From positions 1 to 48,755 of the forward strand of contig JAAAJB010000244.1 in assembly GCA_016098155.1 (NCBI GenBank): a DNA stretch of 48,755 nt, written 5' to 3'. A program made the position numbers and the translations under genes. Shown piece after piece: positions 32,914 through 43,844 of this stretch; position 1 is the stretch's first letter, and each line of letters starts with the position of its first letter. The DNA comes from Actinomortierella ambigua (lineage: Eukaryota; Mortierellomycota; Mortierellomycetes; Mortierellales; Mortierellaceae). The notes under the pieces are model-generated. The model worked only from the letters and a program-made list of their open reading frames with translations. It did not search any database and was not told where the DNA came from.

Positions 32914-33806
32914 CTACTGGCTCGTAGACTTGGAGCTATCCTCAGAGACTACGACATTATTGTTCTCCTCGCTGACGGATGCAGTACTGTTAGGACTTGC
33001 CCAGAAAGGGCAGTGAACCTGGGGTACAATGTTGGCACATGCGATCCGTGTGCCGTTGTTATGGATGACGACAGAGTGGTGTTCAATGGATCTGGGGCCA
33101 TTGCCAAAGGCAAGCGACTTGTCAACGTAGCTAGTGAGTGGGATCGCGCCACTCACCGTGCCCATGATCTCACCGAACTTGCCTACAAAAAAATGAAGTT
33201 GCCATTGTCAACCCTGTACTTTTCCCCTTCCTCTTTACCACAAACACATTCACATTTTTCTTCTAATACCTGAAAGGTCTCCTTCCTGGCATTTGTTTGG
33301 TGTGGCAGGATCACACTTGGTAGTCATTCCAATGTTGTCTGGGTCGAGATGCCCAAGAGTTGCATTGCAATCGCCATTGGGTCCGACGGGCTTCTCGTGG
33401 ATGTGGTACTCATATCCCTTCGAAGGCGCCAATGCTGCCTTGATAGTCAATCCCGATTTGAACTCGAATGTTACCCTTGCGCCTTCTTGCAAGGGTACGA
33501 ATTGGAACTCGCCTATAATGTCGCCTTTTGGTTTGCAGTATGTAAAGCGCATCAAAGGCAAACAACGATAGGGCATTAGGTTTGAGTGGCGTTGGAGTGG
33601 AATATCAACTATGACGCACTGACGATGTCTGAAGAACGACCATGGTAAAGATTGACGTAAAGACTGCCAAGGGCATACGAATTATTACCTGTGTGGAATA
33701 TAGCCACTTCGGGCCGAGGATTAGTTGTATTATCGCAGCCCGGCTTGTTCAGTGCCAGAGCCAGAGTGGAAAGGACAATGAGCGGAAAAAAGATCTGAAA
33801 AATCAT
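32914..33806 (-). CDS. secreted Cu-only superoxide dismutase (SOD5-like)
   Basis: Three exons (33806-33689, 33524-33270, 33182-32914) give 213 residues. A signal peptide (MIFQIFFPLIVLSTLALA) precedes the mature protein. Copper ligands of the Cu/Zn-SOD fold are present: YEYHIHEKPV, then TLGHLDP, and the late His in HSVVIHNNGTRIACANI. The segment KCQEGDLSG, just before intron 2, is characteristic of fungal Cu-only SODs that lack the zinc site. Exon 2 starts after an AAAAG acceptor, which is unusual; I chose it because it keeps the strand DIIGEFQF. The tail after ANI is Ser-rich without a hydrophobic GPI signal, so the protein is probably soluble or wall-bound. It would remove extracellular superoxide. 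Confidence 0.85.
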
Positions 33807-34249
33807 TTTAAATTGCGATATGGGATGAAATGAAAAAAAAAATGGATGGGAGCTGAAAGGTGAGGACAGAGGATTCAATGATGGTTAAATGTGCCAAGTT
33901 TGCCAAGGAGATCCGAATGTTTTGAGGAGTTGAGCTTGTGATAGAGAGCAAAAAGGTGGAGAGATGAAGAATTGAGGAAGTATTGCGCATAAATAGGCAA
34001 ATTCGATATCCCAAGCTGTTTATGCGCACGTTTCAAACGTGTCCAATAGTCATGAGGTGTCGCTACCACTCTGCCGCTTGGGCCACCTTCCGTCGCCGAT
34101 TGGCTGCTCCATATCATCATCGATCCAAGTGGTTGTCCTCATGCCGCACTGATGAGGACATCATCCAATCGTAGTCGTACTCGTCCTCGTCGGCGTCATA
34201 AGTATCACCCTCATGGTTGCCTGGGTATTTGAATGATGTAGGAAGCCTA

Positions 34250-34565
34250 TCACAATCCTCGTGAAGTCGGGATGGGATGAGTGGCTGGCATTCTGAACAT
34301 CCTAAGGCGATGAGGGCCTATCCGGACGGCTTTGACACGTGATGCGTTTCCCATCTTCTTGAAGAAAAGGAAATCGACGTAGAGGATAGGGATGTCTTCT
34401 GGCCGAAGACTCGTCTCTTCTCGGGGAATATCTAAAAGATCGGTGGTGCGATGGCCATTTGACAATATCGTTCGGACCAATATCTGCTATCAGGACTCTG
34501 CCCGAAGATGTCTTTATTCTCGCAATCAACCGAGTAAGAGGACCGAGCACCCTCTCAGTCGGCAT
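34250..34565 (-). pseudogene. possible gene fragment split over two frames
   Basis: From an ATG at 34565 a frame begins PTERVLGPLTRLIARIKTSS and VLIADIGPNDIVKW. From about 34440 a different frame on the same strand reads DIPREETSLRPEDIPILYV and DFLFFKKMGNASRVKAVRIG, ending at 34250. Both look protein-like in composition, and a frameshift or a tiny unrecognised intron would join them. No family is recognised. It could be a relic of a duplicated gene, or chance. Confidence 0.25.
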
Positions 34566-34787
34566 CTTTGAAGACGTACTTTAAGTCTTCCGACTCTGGG
34601 GAACGCTTGCGTATATATGTCTAGTGTGCACAATGGGAATAGACATGGATCAATTCTTGTTGATTCTTCCTTCGATCATACTTCTCTATGGCAAATAAAA
34701 ATTTTACTGCATCAGGGTCTCTTAGTGCTTAGAACCATTGGAACTACTGGGCGCATGACCGACTGTTGACCCGGCGGTGACGGCGTT

Positions 34788-35296
34788 CTAAGGTGTTCTA
34801 AGGGTAACTACGGCACTTACGACCCAGTGGGCTAATGAATCAGTTGTATGCAAGTGCCTCAGTTGTTCAGCTTCACAGCGCGGATGTAGTGCCCCCCTCA
34901 CGATGTTTCTGTCGCGGTATTGGAATGGCCTAGCGGGCCGGCAGTCCTGGCGCCTTCGACTGTTAGGATTGAAGCCTGATTCCATGTGATCTACGAAATC
35001 AACAATCTGGCAAGGGCGCCATTCTTTCCATCTAGGTAGCAACAATATCACTCACGACAAGCTCTCGGCGCAGCGAGCGTCAAATACAATTGCATATCTG
35101 CATCGTCATCATTAATGGACTGGCTTTCAGTGGCAGCGACTTTCCGAAGTGGTGTGTAACAAAAGAACATTTTAAGCGACTGATGCTCCCCTGAAGAAGA
35201 AGCCGACACCTTATTCTGCACAAAGTTGAGGTCGTCGCGTGTCTCTTCCTGTTCCAGTGATCGGTTGTTTGTCTCTGAGAGCCGCCACGACCTCAT
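34788..35296 (-). CDS. hypothetical frame(s), weak
   Basis: An ATG at 35296 starts an 82-codon frame (MRSWRLSETNNRSLEQEE, ending LTLAAPRACRE) that overlaps the end of a second frame at 35051-34788. Composition is mixed and non-repetitive. A splice near 35050 might join them, but I see no clear site and no known domain. Low support. Confidence 0.2.
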
Positions 35297-35593
35297 TTCG
35301 ACCGACCTCCTTCATCTCAATACATGGCCAACTGGCGAGTATCAGGGACACGCCCACTACGAGCAAGGTCAGTAAGGCATCTTGGTCTGATTAGGATACC
35401 AGCACACGACCTCGTGCCCGCCACAGTAGGGGCCACCAAAAAGTGTGAAAACACCTACTGCCGCTGGAATACAAATGCAGCGAAAGGCTTGCGACGTCTA
35501 TTTACGCCTAGCTATCGCCAAGTGCCTCTAAAGCTGGCTTGCTTTCTGGCAAAGTATCAGAATTAAGGGATATGCTATAGCAATATATAATCA

Positions 35594-38500
35594 CTATTCA
35601 CGTGCTGATTGGAAAAGCGCACGATCCATTAGATCTACAAAAGGCTGGAGGAGCTTGTCAATCACAGGGACTATTGGAACCCTCAGTCCTTGTTCTCCTA
35701 GATGGTCCTCATCGGTGCCCTCTCCGCCAAGATGAAACGACTCAAAATTAATCATCTCGAGCTCGTCGACATCCTCTTGCTGCATACCTAAGCCACGCAG
35801 CTCGTCTGATACTCGGCGTTGCTGGTGCTGGTATGCACCCATTTCTTCAGCGTCACTCGGCGACCCAAACGCAGATGGGGATGGCGATCGTCCTCGTCCT
35901 GGTGAACGCGTGGTTACTTTATCTAGCCCAGCCATTTGTCGGACAGTCTCACGCTTGCGTTCTTTGACCTCACTGAAGTATTTGCGTAGCGCCTCTGCTT
36001 CTTCTTGTAGCTGGTCCCATTCCTTCTGCGGGATGCTTGACTTGACAAATGCATCCAAATCAATGGCAACTCGACGCTCCTCGCCTGTAACATAGTCTGG
36101 CATAGATCGCGAGTATCCTGTTCTCATGAAATTGATGATGCTTTCGATCCATTCGAGGAGATCGTGGAACAGACCATCATCCTGCTTGTGTACGGAGTGA
36201 ACAAATTTGTAAAAGCTGGGTAGATGCTTCCGCACAAGACTGAGATAGAGGCTGGCTGTTGTGGGTCGGCCATTCGACGCTCCAGGAGTTCCTTCTATGT
36301 TGCCACGAATGATAGAAAAGAAGAGAAACAATGAGCATGGAAACCAGTGGTTTTTCTGAAGCGTCAAAATACCTGATCTCTGAGATAAACGCGTACCGCT
36401 GTTGGAATCGGCCTGCTCAACGATTTTGATGAGCTCGTCCGCAAAATCCTTCACATCAAATAGGCTATCTGCGACATTGGCTGATTTGTACACCTTGACC
36501 AGGGGCTGGTAAAAAATGGTGATGAGCTCCCTCAAGATCTCTGAGGTCACCCCTTGAAAGACAAGGTTGATCATTCTTTCCTTCTCACGGATCCTTAGAT
36601 GGGCGACAAGCAGCAGCTGAAGTTGTTGGATAAGATTGTCACTCTTGTTGCTGGATTGCTGAGGGTCTCTGCGGGGAGACATCGAGTCGCCATCCTCCAT
36701 GCTACTCCTTGATCCAGTGTCATCGCTATCGCTTGTATCACTGAGCTCTGTCTGTGACCGGTTGGATAACTTCTTCAGCAATGCCTCGTGTTGCTCATTC
36801 TCGAGTTCCTGCTTCGCAGACCAAACAGCCTGGATCTGAACCGGTGTGAGGACGGGTTGAATTTGATCCGACCTTAGCACATCGATGACGAGGCGTAGCT
36901 CGGTGATATCGTATGGCTCTAAAGAGACATCAAGAAAATGAGCGGGTGCGGTTAGCTTTCTATGCGTGCACCGGTATCTACAAGGTAATGGTTCCCAATC
37001 GTTGCCATGACGACCTACCATCTGTGGATAAGATTTGACTGATGACGGAGTTGGGTGCGTAGACGTAGTTGCGGATCTTTTCGCACAAAGATGGATCGCC
37101 AATGGATTGCTCCAGTGCTGCAATGTCTTTCTTGTATTCGCAAATTTCCTCGTTCATGTTGCCGGAAATGATGCGCTGTAGGAGGCTCTTGCTACCGAAA
37201 GGTTGAGCTAGGAAAAGGTCCATGAAGCCCTTCATCATTGCCATGGGATTCGAGATCTTGAGGATGCCCCACATCGTGCGGTATGGGAGAAGGCCGTGCG
37301 TGCGCTTCAGCTGAGAAAAGTTGATCGAGGCATCGTCAGACGAGGTGAACACGTGGTACAGTGTAGACGCAAAGCTCATGCAACCCCATTCAAAGACTAC
37401 TTGGTAGAGCTGGGGTAGGTCCTCAACGCGCTCCACTGTCCTAAATGCCTCAAACAGTCGGGAAACCCCGCCAGGCTGTAGTAGATCCTGCTTCACCTCG
37501 TAGAGCTGAGCGTCAATCTCCTCCACCTTATTGGCAACCTCGCGATCAAATTTTGCCTGTTCTTCCATGCGATGCTCATCCAGTGCAGTCCTGACTTCGA
37601 TGTCATGTGTCTCTGCCTCCGACAATGAGATGGCATCCTTGGTTAAGAAAGAGTGGAAGGTGTCCGAGGTAAGCACCTCTGGCGCGACGCGGGCAAGATG
37701 GTGGAGGTAGCCTCGTAGCATGACACGATCTTTCTCTCTTCCTATTCGAAGAGCGTTCGATCCTGATTTTCCAGCATACTTTTCAGGAGGTAGAGGGAAC
37801 TCGTATTGAGGGAATTCTTGCTTGAGCTAATTCGAGTAAAGGATTATGTGAGCTATTATTCCCAAGGTTGTTTGATCTCAGTCTAAAGGGTGGGGAGACT
37901 AGATATTTTATACCCACCATGTTGTAGAGACGCCTGAACCGGCCATGCCTTCTAGCAACAACGTACGCTTGTCCACCGGAAAATTCAGAGGCGACCAAAA
38001 ACTCCTATGTGCACGAGTATGGTTACCCAAGGAGGAAAGGTTTGGTCAGGCGGACATTCAAAGGTAAGTGGACATTACCACAACCTCATGAGGCACACGT
38101 AATGATAGAAATAGCGTGTAAAATTAAAGCAAAAAAAAAAAAAAAAAGCCTCGATGATAGTATGTCATTACTAGACGAGAGCCAACAACAAGATGCCGTA
38201 ACACAAACAGAATGACATAATCTTTTTTAAAAAATCGGTGACCACCACAAACAGACTTACTGCATGTTCGTGCTCGCGGACATGGCGCTTTAGTCGCACG
38301 GCACGTACGCCGACCACATTGATGCGGACGCCATAGATGATGCTGGTAGGGATGCCTGGCGAGGGCGAGCGAGTTGGCGTGCGCGCTATTGAGGGCGAGT
38401 TACGCTCATTGGACCTGCCACTATTCAAGGTACGTCCGCGGGCGTCGTCAGGGTGTAAAGAGTTTGTGGCAGAGAGCTGGTTGTTGGTGTTCTGGCCCAA

Positions 38501-39040
38501 GGGGGGTTGAGCTATTGGGTTATGGTCCTCGGCAGCAGGTGTGATGCCGTTCCTGAGTTTTGTCTGTGTTTTCTGCAGCTGCAGAAGGGCAAGTCTATCG
38601 GCCTTTTCTTTTTCCCGCTGTTGGACAGTCTTGATCGCCATACTGTACATGAGGACCATGGTCCGCTCGCCTTTGTTCTTGAGCTTCTTCCTTCGAATCA
38701 TCTCCTCGCGCTCGATACCGTTGCCAGCCTCGACCTTGGCCCATTCCTCCATGAAGGTCTGCAGCTTCGGCCACAAGGCACCATTGGTCGTAGTCAGGAA
38801 AGGGAACGGGACCACAATGGACTCGAACAGGTAGCGGAGGAAGGGCGTCGTGGAGGTCTTGTGCTCGTCCAATAGGTCAAAGGGTCCACCTAGATTCGGC
38901 AGAGTTTCGTAGGGCTGTTTCTGCAGGCGGTCAAGCTCCCTGTTGATCAGCACGCTGAGGAGATACTTTTTCAGGTAGTGCTCCTGGCTCTGCGTCAGCA
39001 GAGAGCAGTTGCCTGTGGACTGTGGAGGGGTGGTGGCCAT
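35594..39040 (-). CDS. PXB-PX-DUF3818 lipid-associated protein (yeast Lec1/YPR097W type)
   Basis: Five exons (39040-38261, 38004-37918, 37826-37019, 36918-36397, 36294-35594) give about 965 residues. The N-terminal PX-associated region (about 1-145) starts near LTQSQEHYLKKYLLSVLINREL. The PX domain spans three exons and is rebuilt by splicing: GVRINVVGVRAVRLKRHVRE, then EFLVASEFSGGQAYVVARRH, then GRFRRLYNM joined to LKQEFPQYEFPLPP. The DUF3818 region follows (GYLHHLARVAPEVLTSDTF, EDLPQLYQVVFEWGC, NPMAMMKGFMDLFLAQPFGS). The last intron (36295-36396, 102 nt) is a multiple of three with no stop, so read-through would insert 34 residues. PX domains bind phosphoinositides; yeast Lec1 affects lipid distribution at mitochondria and endosomes. 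The exact role here is inferred. Confidence 0.85.
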
Positions 39041-39085
39041 GGCTGACTTGGAGCACAAGCTTGGTGGTTCTTCTGCTGGTCGTGT

Positions 39086-39135
<50 letters not shown>

Positions 39136-39608
39136 GAGAGTCAGCGAAGGGGGAAGAGAGGAATAGAGAGTCGTAAATACCAGCGGCAAGGCAAAAGGTA
39201 ATTTTACCTTGGAATGGGCGGGCCATTGGATGTAAACATCAATTGTACAAGCGAATGAGATAGTTGAAGACACAAAAAGAGGAAAGAGAGGCAGAAAAGG
39301 GCTTTATTCCAGTTCTGTCTTCCTGCAAGATTCGCGACACAGCCCCATTCTTGGCACAGCTCTCGCGCTCACTCTCACTCTCACTCTCCTATCACTCTCT
39401 CTTTTCTCACTCTCTCTCCTCTCTTTCTCTCTCTCTATCTAACAGGACCGTCGTCCATGCTGCCCAGCCCATTCGTCACGTTTGGGCTGTATATAAGGGA
39501 TAAGAGAGAGAGGAGGTTGTGAGCGTGTCGCAAAAGCGCATCGTGACTGCCCAGCTCTTTCGCCTCCACACACTCTCTCTCTCACACGCACACGCACACG
39601 TACACTGC
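39041..39608. promoter_or_regulatory. divergent promoter region between PX protein gene and msrB
   Basis: The two ATGs lie 568 bases apart on opposite strands. A TATA-like TATATAAG at 39489-39496 precedes the msrB start by about 110 bases. A GA repeat (about 39088-39127) lies in the leader of the PX gene and CT repeats (about 39360-39440) lie mid-region. Confidence 0.55.
39088..39127. repeat. (GA)n microsatellite in the PX gene leader
   Basis: About 19 GA units run without interruption, followed by further GA-rich sequence. On the coding strand of the PX gene this is a CT tract about 50 bases before its ATG. Confidence 0.9.
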
Positions 39609-40348
39609 ATGCACCCTTCACTCATGCAACAAAGAATTGCATTCCTCTCATTACGAACACTTCCACCTCGACTCCCTTCTTTGCTTCTTACTCGCCAACT
39701 TCAAAAGGTCTCTCTATATCGAGTTTGTCCAGCCATCGCTCCTGTGACCCCTCCAGTTCAGCGCTGCCTGTTTTCACACACCCCGTCTATTTCTGCCAAG
39801 AACAACTCCAACGATAACATGTCAGCTCAAAAGACCGATCAAGAGTGGCGTGCTGTTCTGACACCTGAGCAGTTCCGTGTTCTCCGTCAGAAAGGCACAG
39901 AGCGTGCTGGCACGGGCGAGTACAACAAGCACAAGGCTAAGGGAGTCTATAATTGCGCAGGCTGTGGTGCAGCCTTGTACACCTCTGACCAAAAGTTTGA
40001 TTCAGGATGTGGATGGCCCGCTTTCTTCGACACTGTGCCAGGTAAAACCACTGATTGAAGGTCCCATAGCAATGAAGCATACCCAAGAAGTAAGGAGTTA
40101 TTAAGTCTTGCTGTGTTCTTGGGGGGTTTTTTTCGTTCTCTTGTTGCGTTTTTACTTTATCTCTTCTAGGTGCTGTGGGCCGTCATCCTGATCCCGATGG
40201 CCACCGCGTCGAGATTGTCTGTAACGCTTGCGGTGGACACCTAGGACATGTCTTCAAAGGCGAGGGATTTTCCACACCCACCGACGAACGCCACTGTGTG
40301 AACAGTATCAGCTTGAAGTTTCATCCTGGCAGCAGTGAGTCGCATTGA
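39609..40348 (+). CDS. msrB: peptide methionine (R)-S-oxide reductase MsrB
   Basis: Two exons, 39609-40041 and 40170-40348, with the splice inside DTVPGAVGRH; 203 residues. The catalytic domain starts near [19 protein letters not shown]. It has the two CxxC zinc pairs (NCAGCGAAL and [10 protein letters not shown]), the conserved SGCGWPAFF and the catalytic Cys in [12 protein letters not shown]. It reduces methionine-R-sulfoxide in proteins. Residues 1-70 are Arg/Leu/Ser/Pro-rich without acids, like a mitochondrial presequence. Met71 at 39819 ([10 protein letters not shown]) lies right before the domain and could start a cytosolic form. The earlier in-frame start at 39519 is a GTG, so I chose 39609. 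Confidence 0.94.
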
Positions 40349-40553
40349 CTCAATGGAACGGACACCGCATCGCGTGGCAACGTTTTTCAAAAGTTGAAGG
40401 CGCTCTTCTAGCCAAGCATGGATAAGAAATGGATAAGATAGGAGAATAGAGCATTATGAGAAAGAAAAAAAAAGAGGCAATGAGGTGTTCAGGACTCTTT
40501 ACTTTCGTGGTTTGTGAACTTGGAGGAGGCACTCGATTTCATTTGAGTCTAGT

Positions 40554-41327
40554 CTAGCAGACAAGGTGAGGCGCCGGGGTCGCCCACTCGACCTTTTCCC
40601 GCTTAGCCACATCTTCATCGGAGAGGAACATGCGCAAGCGCCAGCAAGGGATCGTTGCGCCATCCTTATCAACATTCTTGCCCATCTCAGGACAGAGGGA
40701 CATTCCTAACCTCTCAAGAGTACGGCGGCTTGCCCAGTTGCCCTCAAAAGCAAAGGCGTTGAACTTGCGCTTCCCAAGTTTGTTGATAGAGACATCTTGG
40801 ACAAGGATCTTGGCTGCGCGCGCCATGAGACCATGGCCATGGTATTCTGGTGACAGCCAATAGCTAAACAGAACAATGTATGCAATATTAGCAATCGTCC
40901 TGCTGCTTCGTCAGCTCAAGAACCTGTCAAAGCTCCGCTCTTACCCAACATCATCGCCCTCCAAATTGTCATCGTTAACGCTGTCAATCGTGATCGCTCC
41001 AATAAGTTTTCCTTGTTTGTTCATGTCGCGAAAGACGTAGTGCAGTAGTGTTCCGTCCTCAAGCATCCGCGCGCCTCGGTGATGAATCCACCAGTCGGCG
41101 TCCTCGGATTTGTATGGGTGTGGCGGTCCAAGCAGATAGGTATAGACGCGTGGGTCGTTCAAATGTCGCATCAGCTCGTCCTTGTCCGACGGCAGGAGAG
41201 GGCCGACTTGGATGGTCGGCGTGAGCCACTGAGGAGGGCTCCTGTCATGAAGCGCAAGGACGAGCTGATATTCCTCGCTCGTAAGATTGTCAACTTGGGC
41301 TCGTTGGTGAGAATGAAGCTGCTGCAT
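40554..41327 (-). CDS. GNAT-family N-acetyltransferase (RimJ/RimL type)
   Basis: Two exons (41327-40945, 40863-40554) encode 230 residues. The domain runs from VGPLLPSDKDELMRHLNDPRV to the C-terminal part. The acetyl-CoA region is rebuilt by the splice: GDDVGYWLSPEYHGHGLMARA corresponds to the family's GYWI-P-Y-GKG-A pattern, and ASRRTLERLGM matches the conserved N-S-V-E-K-G-F helix position. GVG-type loop residues are modified (HGHG). It transfers acetyl groups from acetyl-CoA to an amine, possibly a protein N-terminus or a small molecule; the substrate cannot be told. The start at 41327 is the first ATG in frame. Confidence 0.85.
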
Positions 41328-41644
41328 GGTGCACAAGACTGGGAGTGGTAGCCCAGAAAAGATTTATCTTTGGGAAAGGAGCGGATATGGCAGTAGCGAA
41401 AACAAGAAGGGCCAGAACAAGCGCCTTTTATTCCGTCGAGTAATGTCTGCAGCTCGTGGGCAGTGTTCGGAGTCTCCTTGAGGGGCTTTTGACTAGCTGG
41501 AGGTGCAGTGACAAGGGTCCGGCGTTTCCATTGCCGAGCTGTGACGCATAGTCTATCCTGCATGACACACTGCATGACACACTTCATGACCATGAGCCAG
41601 TCAAGTGCGTCGCTGTCATTAAACCTGACTATACGAGCCGCAGT
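41328..41644. other. short intergenic region upstream of the GNAT gene
   Basis: A plus-strand near-repeat of CATGACACAC occurs around 41561-41588. A minus-strand frame runs through it, but no conserved feature suggests an N-terminal extension of the acetyltransferase. Confidence 0.4.
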
Positions 41645-41957
41645 CTACTCGATGGAGACACTGTCCTGGAACTCTCCCGCCTCGTCCTTGAGCACCTTGG
41701 ATGCAGACATGAACCTAGTCCCCAGGAGACACCAGACCCCATACAGCGTTAGTCATAAACCACAACACTTTTATCCTCCTTCGTTCTTTCGTTTCGTGTT
41801 CTTACATGGATGAGTGGATGAACAAGAGCCGTTTGGCCCATTCCGTCTGGATCACGGTGACCTCAACATTGTCCTCTAGCTTGTTGAGATTCTTTTGCAG
41901 TCTTTCTAGTGTGGCATTGAGTACCGTGTACTGGGTTGCCCTCGATGGTGCTGACAT
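41645..41957 (-). CDS. HSK3: DASH complex subunit Hsk3
   Basis: Two exons (41957-41806, 41714-41645) encode only 73 residues. The Hsk3 pattern is clear: TQYTVLNATLERLQKNLNKL, then WAKRLLFIHSSM and, across the splice, FMSASKVL, corresponding to the conserved H-x-S-LFMA-S motif. The GTAAGA donor in CCAT/GTAAGA and the acceptor GACTAG are in phase, and the second exon (23 codons) is too short to notice alone. The subunit is one long helix within the ten-protein DASH/Dam1 ring that couples kinetochores to microtubules. The gene ends 317 bases before the GNAT start and begins 84 bases after the BTB gene's stop, on the same strand. Confidence 0.85.
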
Positions 41958-42041
41958 GTGTGTTGGGTAGTCGAGGTGCGTTGGAGGAAGGTCATACGAG
42001 TCGCCCAAAAAGTTCTAGTGGTGGCTGGGTTCCAAGGGTTT

Positions 42042-43844
42042 TTATTGAGGGCCATTCACGTCGTCCGACAGAAACCGCCGGCACGCATTAAAATCTCTGT
42101 CGGAACTCCATCCTTCTGCCTTAAGCATCGTCAGTTCGAGTAGGCCTGCACGGCAGCCAACACGGACCAACGTTCGTCCCATGAACAGGCGAAGAGCCGA
42201 TCCGGGCGGTGTCGATTGCGCCGAGCTCAGAGCCAGTTTCCGAATATACGGCTCCAAGTCTTCTCGGCCCTTGAAAGCCTGGCCGTCCAAGTGGATGTAC
42301 ACGTTCTTGGAGAGCTGGACTGTGTTGGCTGACTGCTTCAGAGGTTGCAGGTACAGGCGCTGGCATATCTTGTTGAGCCACAATAAATCTTGTTCTCGAA
42401 ACACCAACAAGTGTCGGTCGCCTAACATGGACGAATGTACGGATCCGGGCCAGATGGCATAAAACTCGATACTGGAGAATTCGAGCACCAGTGACACGGC
42501 ATCACCATCCGCGAAGGGTTGATACATGACATCCTGCAGCGCATTGCTCATGACAAGAGACTTGTTGCGTGCTACAATCTCTTGTTCCACTTTCTTGACA
42601 TCGACGGTGCTGTCGTGGGCTGATGATCCACCTGCCGTCCCAAACGAGTCTGGTAAGCCCATAGAGTTACTGCGGGGGAGAGGCGGTGAATGTAGTTGGC
42701 CGACTGCAGGTGAGGGGCTCCCGTTACTTCCGCCATTCTCTGTGATCGCCGATGTGCCACGTCCTGACAAACTGATAGGTACCTTGGGCACCTCACGCCA
42801 GCCTGTAACCAATATGCTCTTGATCTTGATGTTGTGCAGCAGCATAGTCACCTCAGGCTTGACGCGCTCCTCAGGCTTTGTTGGGAATCCGTTTTGTACA
42901 TAGCTATCACCCACAGAGAGTTTGGAGATGAGCCCATTCAGCTTGTAATACCGCGCTTCCTTCAACAGGTTGTTGCGATGCACCTTGTCTCGAATAGGAA
43001 TGTCGTATCCTTGGAGATGCAGCAACACTTCCTTGAACAGGTCTGGACTACGACAGATGAATGTTGGCGTCAGGTTCCGTGTTGAGAAAGGCTCCAGCAG
43101 CTGAAAGAAGTTGGGGGCATCTGACTTGATGACATCGCGCGAGACCTTGAAGAGTGTCCCACTGACATTGATGAACCTATTGCGCCTCGACGGAGCATTT
43201 GCGAGCAAAGCGGAGCAATTAATAGGCAAAGGCAAGCAAAGCAATGCAGAGCAAGCCAAGTCAAAGAAAAACCAAAGCCAAAAAAAAAATAAAATAAAAG
43301 TTAGAGAACGCCATTGAAGATCAAAACGACAAGAGTGCAGCGATAAGACTGTGAAGGATGAACAGATCTACGCCCTCGTACATACATAGTCTGACGAAGG
43401 AGGTCGGTAAGGCGCTGCAGCTTGAAGAAGAAAGCGTCGATCATTAAATTCTCCATGTGCACTTCGTCCCTAGCCGAGACGTAATATCCTTGCATGTGTT
43501 TGACAATGTCGCGAAACACATCTGGGTTCCTGTCAATGTAGAGCACGGTCGTCCGGTACTCTTCTCTATGAGGATTGTAAAATACTGCAAAGGAAGTGAG
43601 TGGTAAGTCGGGCAGGTCAAGTCCTTTGAAAAATGCCACGAGCAGCTGTTATTCTGTTCCATATTGACGCAGAGAAGAGGGAAATCACAACGTACATACC
43701 ATCTGTGAAGAAGTTGGGCGAGTCGTACTCCAAAGCCTTACGACTCACTGTAAACTTTTCGCCCGAGACATAAATTGTGTAAAAGTCGCCGGGGTGCATA
43801 GGCATGATAGGCGGGAGCGGGGGGACGGCCATTGGATCTGCCAT
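42042..43844 (-). CDS. double T1/BTB-domain protein
   Basis: Three exons (43844-43700, 43584-43386, 43176-42042) encode 492 residues. Two BTB domains of the potassium-channel T1/KCTD type follow each other. The first: FYTIYVSGEKFTVSRKALEY, PNFFTD-VFYNPHREE, YIDRNPDVFRDIVKHMQGY. The second: FINVSGTLFKVSRDVIKSDA, PNFFQLLEPF, RSPDLFKEVLLHLQGYDIP. Each domain ends with a short helix set (FFFKLQRLTDLLRQ, ARYYKLNGLISKL). The 280-residue C-terminal region, including AVSLVLEFSSIEFYAIWPGS, is conserved-looking but unknown to me. Such proteins oligomerise and may be cullin-3 adaptors; the function is inferred. Introns fall at matching places relative to the two domain starts. Confidence 0.85.

Larger units (their letters stand above)
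33807..35593. other. gene-poor stretch with two doubtful fragments
   Basis: About 1.8 kb without a recognised gene. Two minus-strand regions with ATG-started frames are listed separately (34250-34565 and 34788-35296). The remainder, including 35300-35590, shows nothing I can support. Confidence 0.45.

Noticed and set aside
39264..39503. 79-codon plus-strand frame before msrB
   Set aside because: It translates a CT repeat (Ser/Leu) and lies upstream of the TATA element of msrB.
41171..41593. N-terminal extension of the GNAT protein
   Set aside because: The overlapping minus-strand frame is not in the same frame as the acetyltransferase and has no conserved content.
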